A stretch of 64,000 nt of DNA from Amyloporia xantha (lineage: Eukaryota; Basidiomycota; Agaricomycetes; Polyporales; Adustoporiaceae), in the NCBI GenBank assembly GCA_036971615.1, contig JAYKKR010000008.1, positions 930,001-994,000 on the forward strand, given 5' to 3'. Within the stretch, counting starts at the first letter, position 1. Each line of letters begins with the position of its first letter. Shown piece after piece: positions 63,394 to 64,000 of this stretch. Under the pieces are notes generated by a model. The model saw nothing but the letters and a program-made list of their open reading frames with translations. It was not told the origin of the DNA and ran no database searches. The translations under genes were made by a program, and so were the position numbers.

Positions 63394-64000
63394 TTGATGA
63401 TGAAAAACCTACGCAAGTCACTGAATGGCCATAAGGACCATTCTTCACAGATCTCTACTCCCCTCCCATCCCTCTCGAAACCACCAAGTGCTATCCTTCC
63501 ACCTAGCAAAGTGATCAAAGCTTTGCAGACGTACAAATCGAATGCGCCACAGGAACTCTCGTTTGAGAAGGGCGACTTCTTCCATGTCCTCAATGACGTG
63601 AACGGTCAGGGGACGTGGTACGAAGCGCACAATCCAGCGACGGGTGCGCGAGGCCTCGTCCCCTGTCATATGTTTGAGGAGTTCCAGAAGGGTACGGCAA
63701 AGTAAGTTGTGGATATCTCAGACACCAATTTGAGTGATTGACATGGTGGCGGATCTGTCACTCAAGACCTCGCTCGCCTACGACGAACGGCGCACCTACT
63801 GGATCAGCTGCGACAGACAGGCCACTGTCTGCAGCGTCTGCAAAACACCAGGCTTTCTATGCTGTTGTTCTCCATGATTTCTCCGCCGAGCGTGCGGACG
63901 AATTAGATGCTAAAGCAGGCGACTCTATCACCATTGTCGCGCAGTCTAACCGAGAGTGGTTCGTCGCGAAACCAATAGGGCGGCTCGGTAGGCCAGGCCT
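63394..64000 (+). CDS. BEM1: Bud emergence protein 1 (BEM1/Scd2) homologue, 5' part
   Basis: Exon 1 63394-63701 and exon 2 from 63767, cut by the window end. Exon 1 encodes a first SH3 domain (about residues 35-95): KVIKALQTYKSNAPQELSFE, KGDFFHVLNDVNGQGTWYEA, HNPATGARGLVP. After a Ser/Thr/Ala linker the second SH3 begins: HQAFYAVVLHDFSAERADEL, DAKAGDSITIVAQSNREWFV. Two N-terminal SH3 domains with this spacing are the BEM1 layout; PX and PB1 domains should follow outside the window. BEM1 scaffolds Cdc42, its exchange factor and PAK kinase at growth tips. The start could be either of two adjacent ATGs (63394 or 63397). Confidence 0.88.

Overview
This is a piece of a filamentous basidiomycete (Agaricomycetes-type) nuclear genome. 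The genes carry many short GT-AG introns, mostly about 45-75 nt. Several encoded families are typical of mushroom-forming fungi (DUF6533 and DUF6534 membrane proteins, DUF6697 proteins). They are mixed with single-copy eukaryotic housekeeping genes: KRR1, an NCBP3-like protein, mitochondrial bL12, a NOT3/NOT5 subunit and the start of BEM1. All calls come from reading and splicing the sequence by eye, without homology searches. Exon joins were accepted when splice sites, phase and family motifs agreed.

Layout. 1-0.66 kb: a 420-bp miniature transposon with 8-bp target duplications. About 0.66-11.9 kb: left arm of a large inverted duplication, with two minus-strand DUF6533 genes (the distal one frameshifted) and the 5' half of a glycogen-binding (AMPK1_CBM, Crp1/Mdg1-like) gene. 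11.07-20.2 kb: a conserved core with the intact CBM gene, a long Pro/Gln/RGG-rich protein, KRR1 and an NCBP3-like gene, the last two divergent. 21.9-26.9 kb: two plus-strand DUF6533 genes. About 27.9-39.3 kb: right arm of the inverted duplication, with a truncated CBM paralogue and two intact DUF6533 genes. 42.4-44.2 kb: a seventh DUF6533 copy.

45-57.4 kb is a direct tandem duplication of a convergent pair, DUF6697 (+) and DUF6534 (-). In the first unit the DUF6697 gene is split by a 3.2-kb terminal-inverted-repeat element and the DUF6534 gene is a decayed, truncated pseudogene. The second unit keeps both genes and supplies the empty insertion site. Decayed CBM-gene relics lie on the minus strand upstream of each DUF6697 copy. 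58.2-64 kb is ordinary housekeeping sequence (bL12m, NOT3/5, BEM1 running off the end).

The most unusual signal is in the DUF6533 family. Every one of the seven copies needs two tiny internal exons to keep frame: a 2-nt exon reading AG (8 nt in one copy) in front of a conserved Cys-x-Ala-Ile-like motif, and a second 2-nt exon further on. KRR1 likewise needs a 1-nt exon. The window is thus both a segmental-duplication hot spot for lineage-specific membrane proteins and a natural set for studying extreme microexons.
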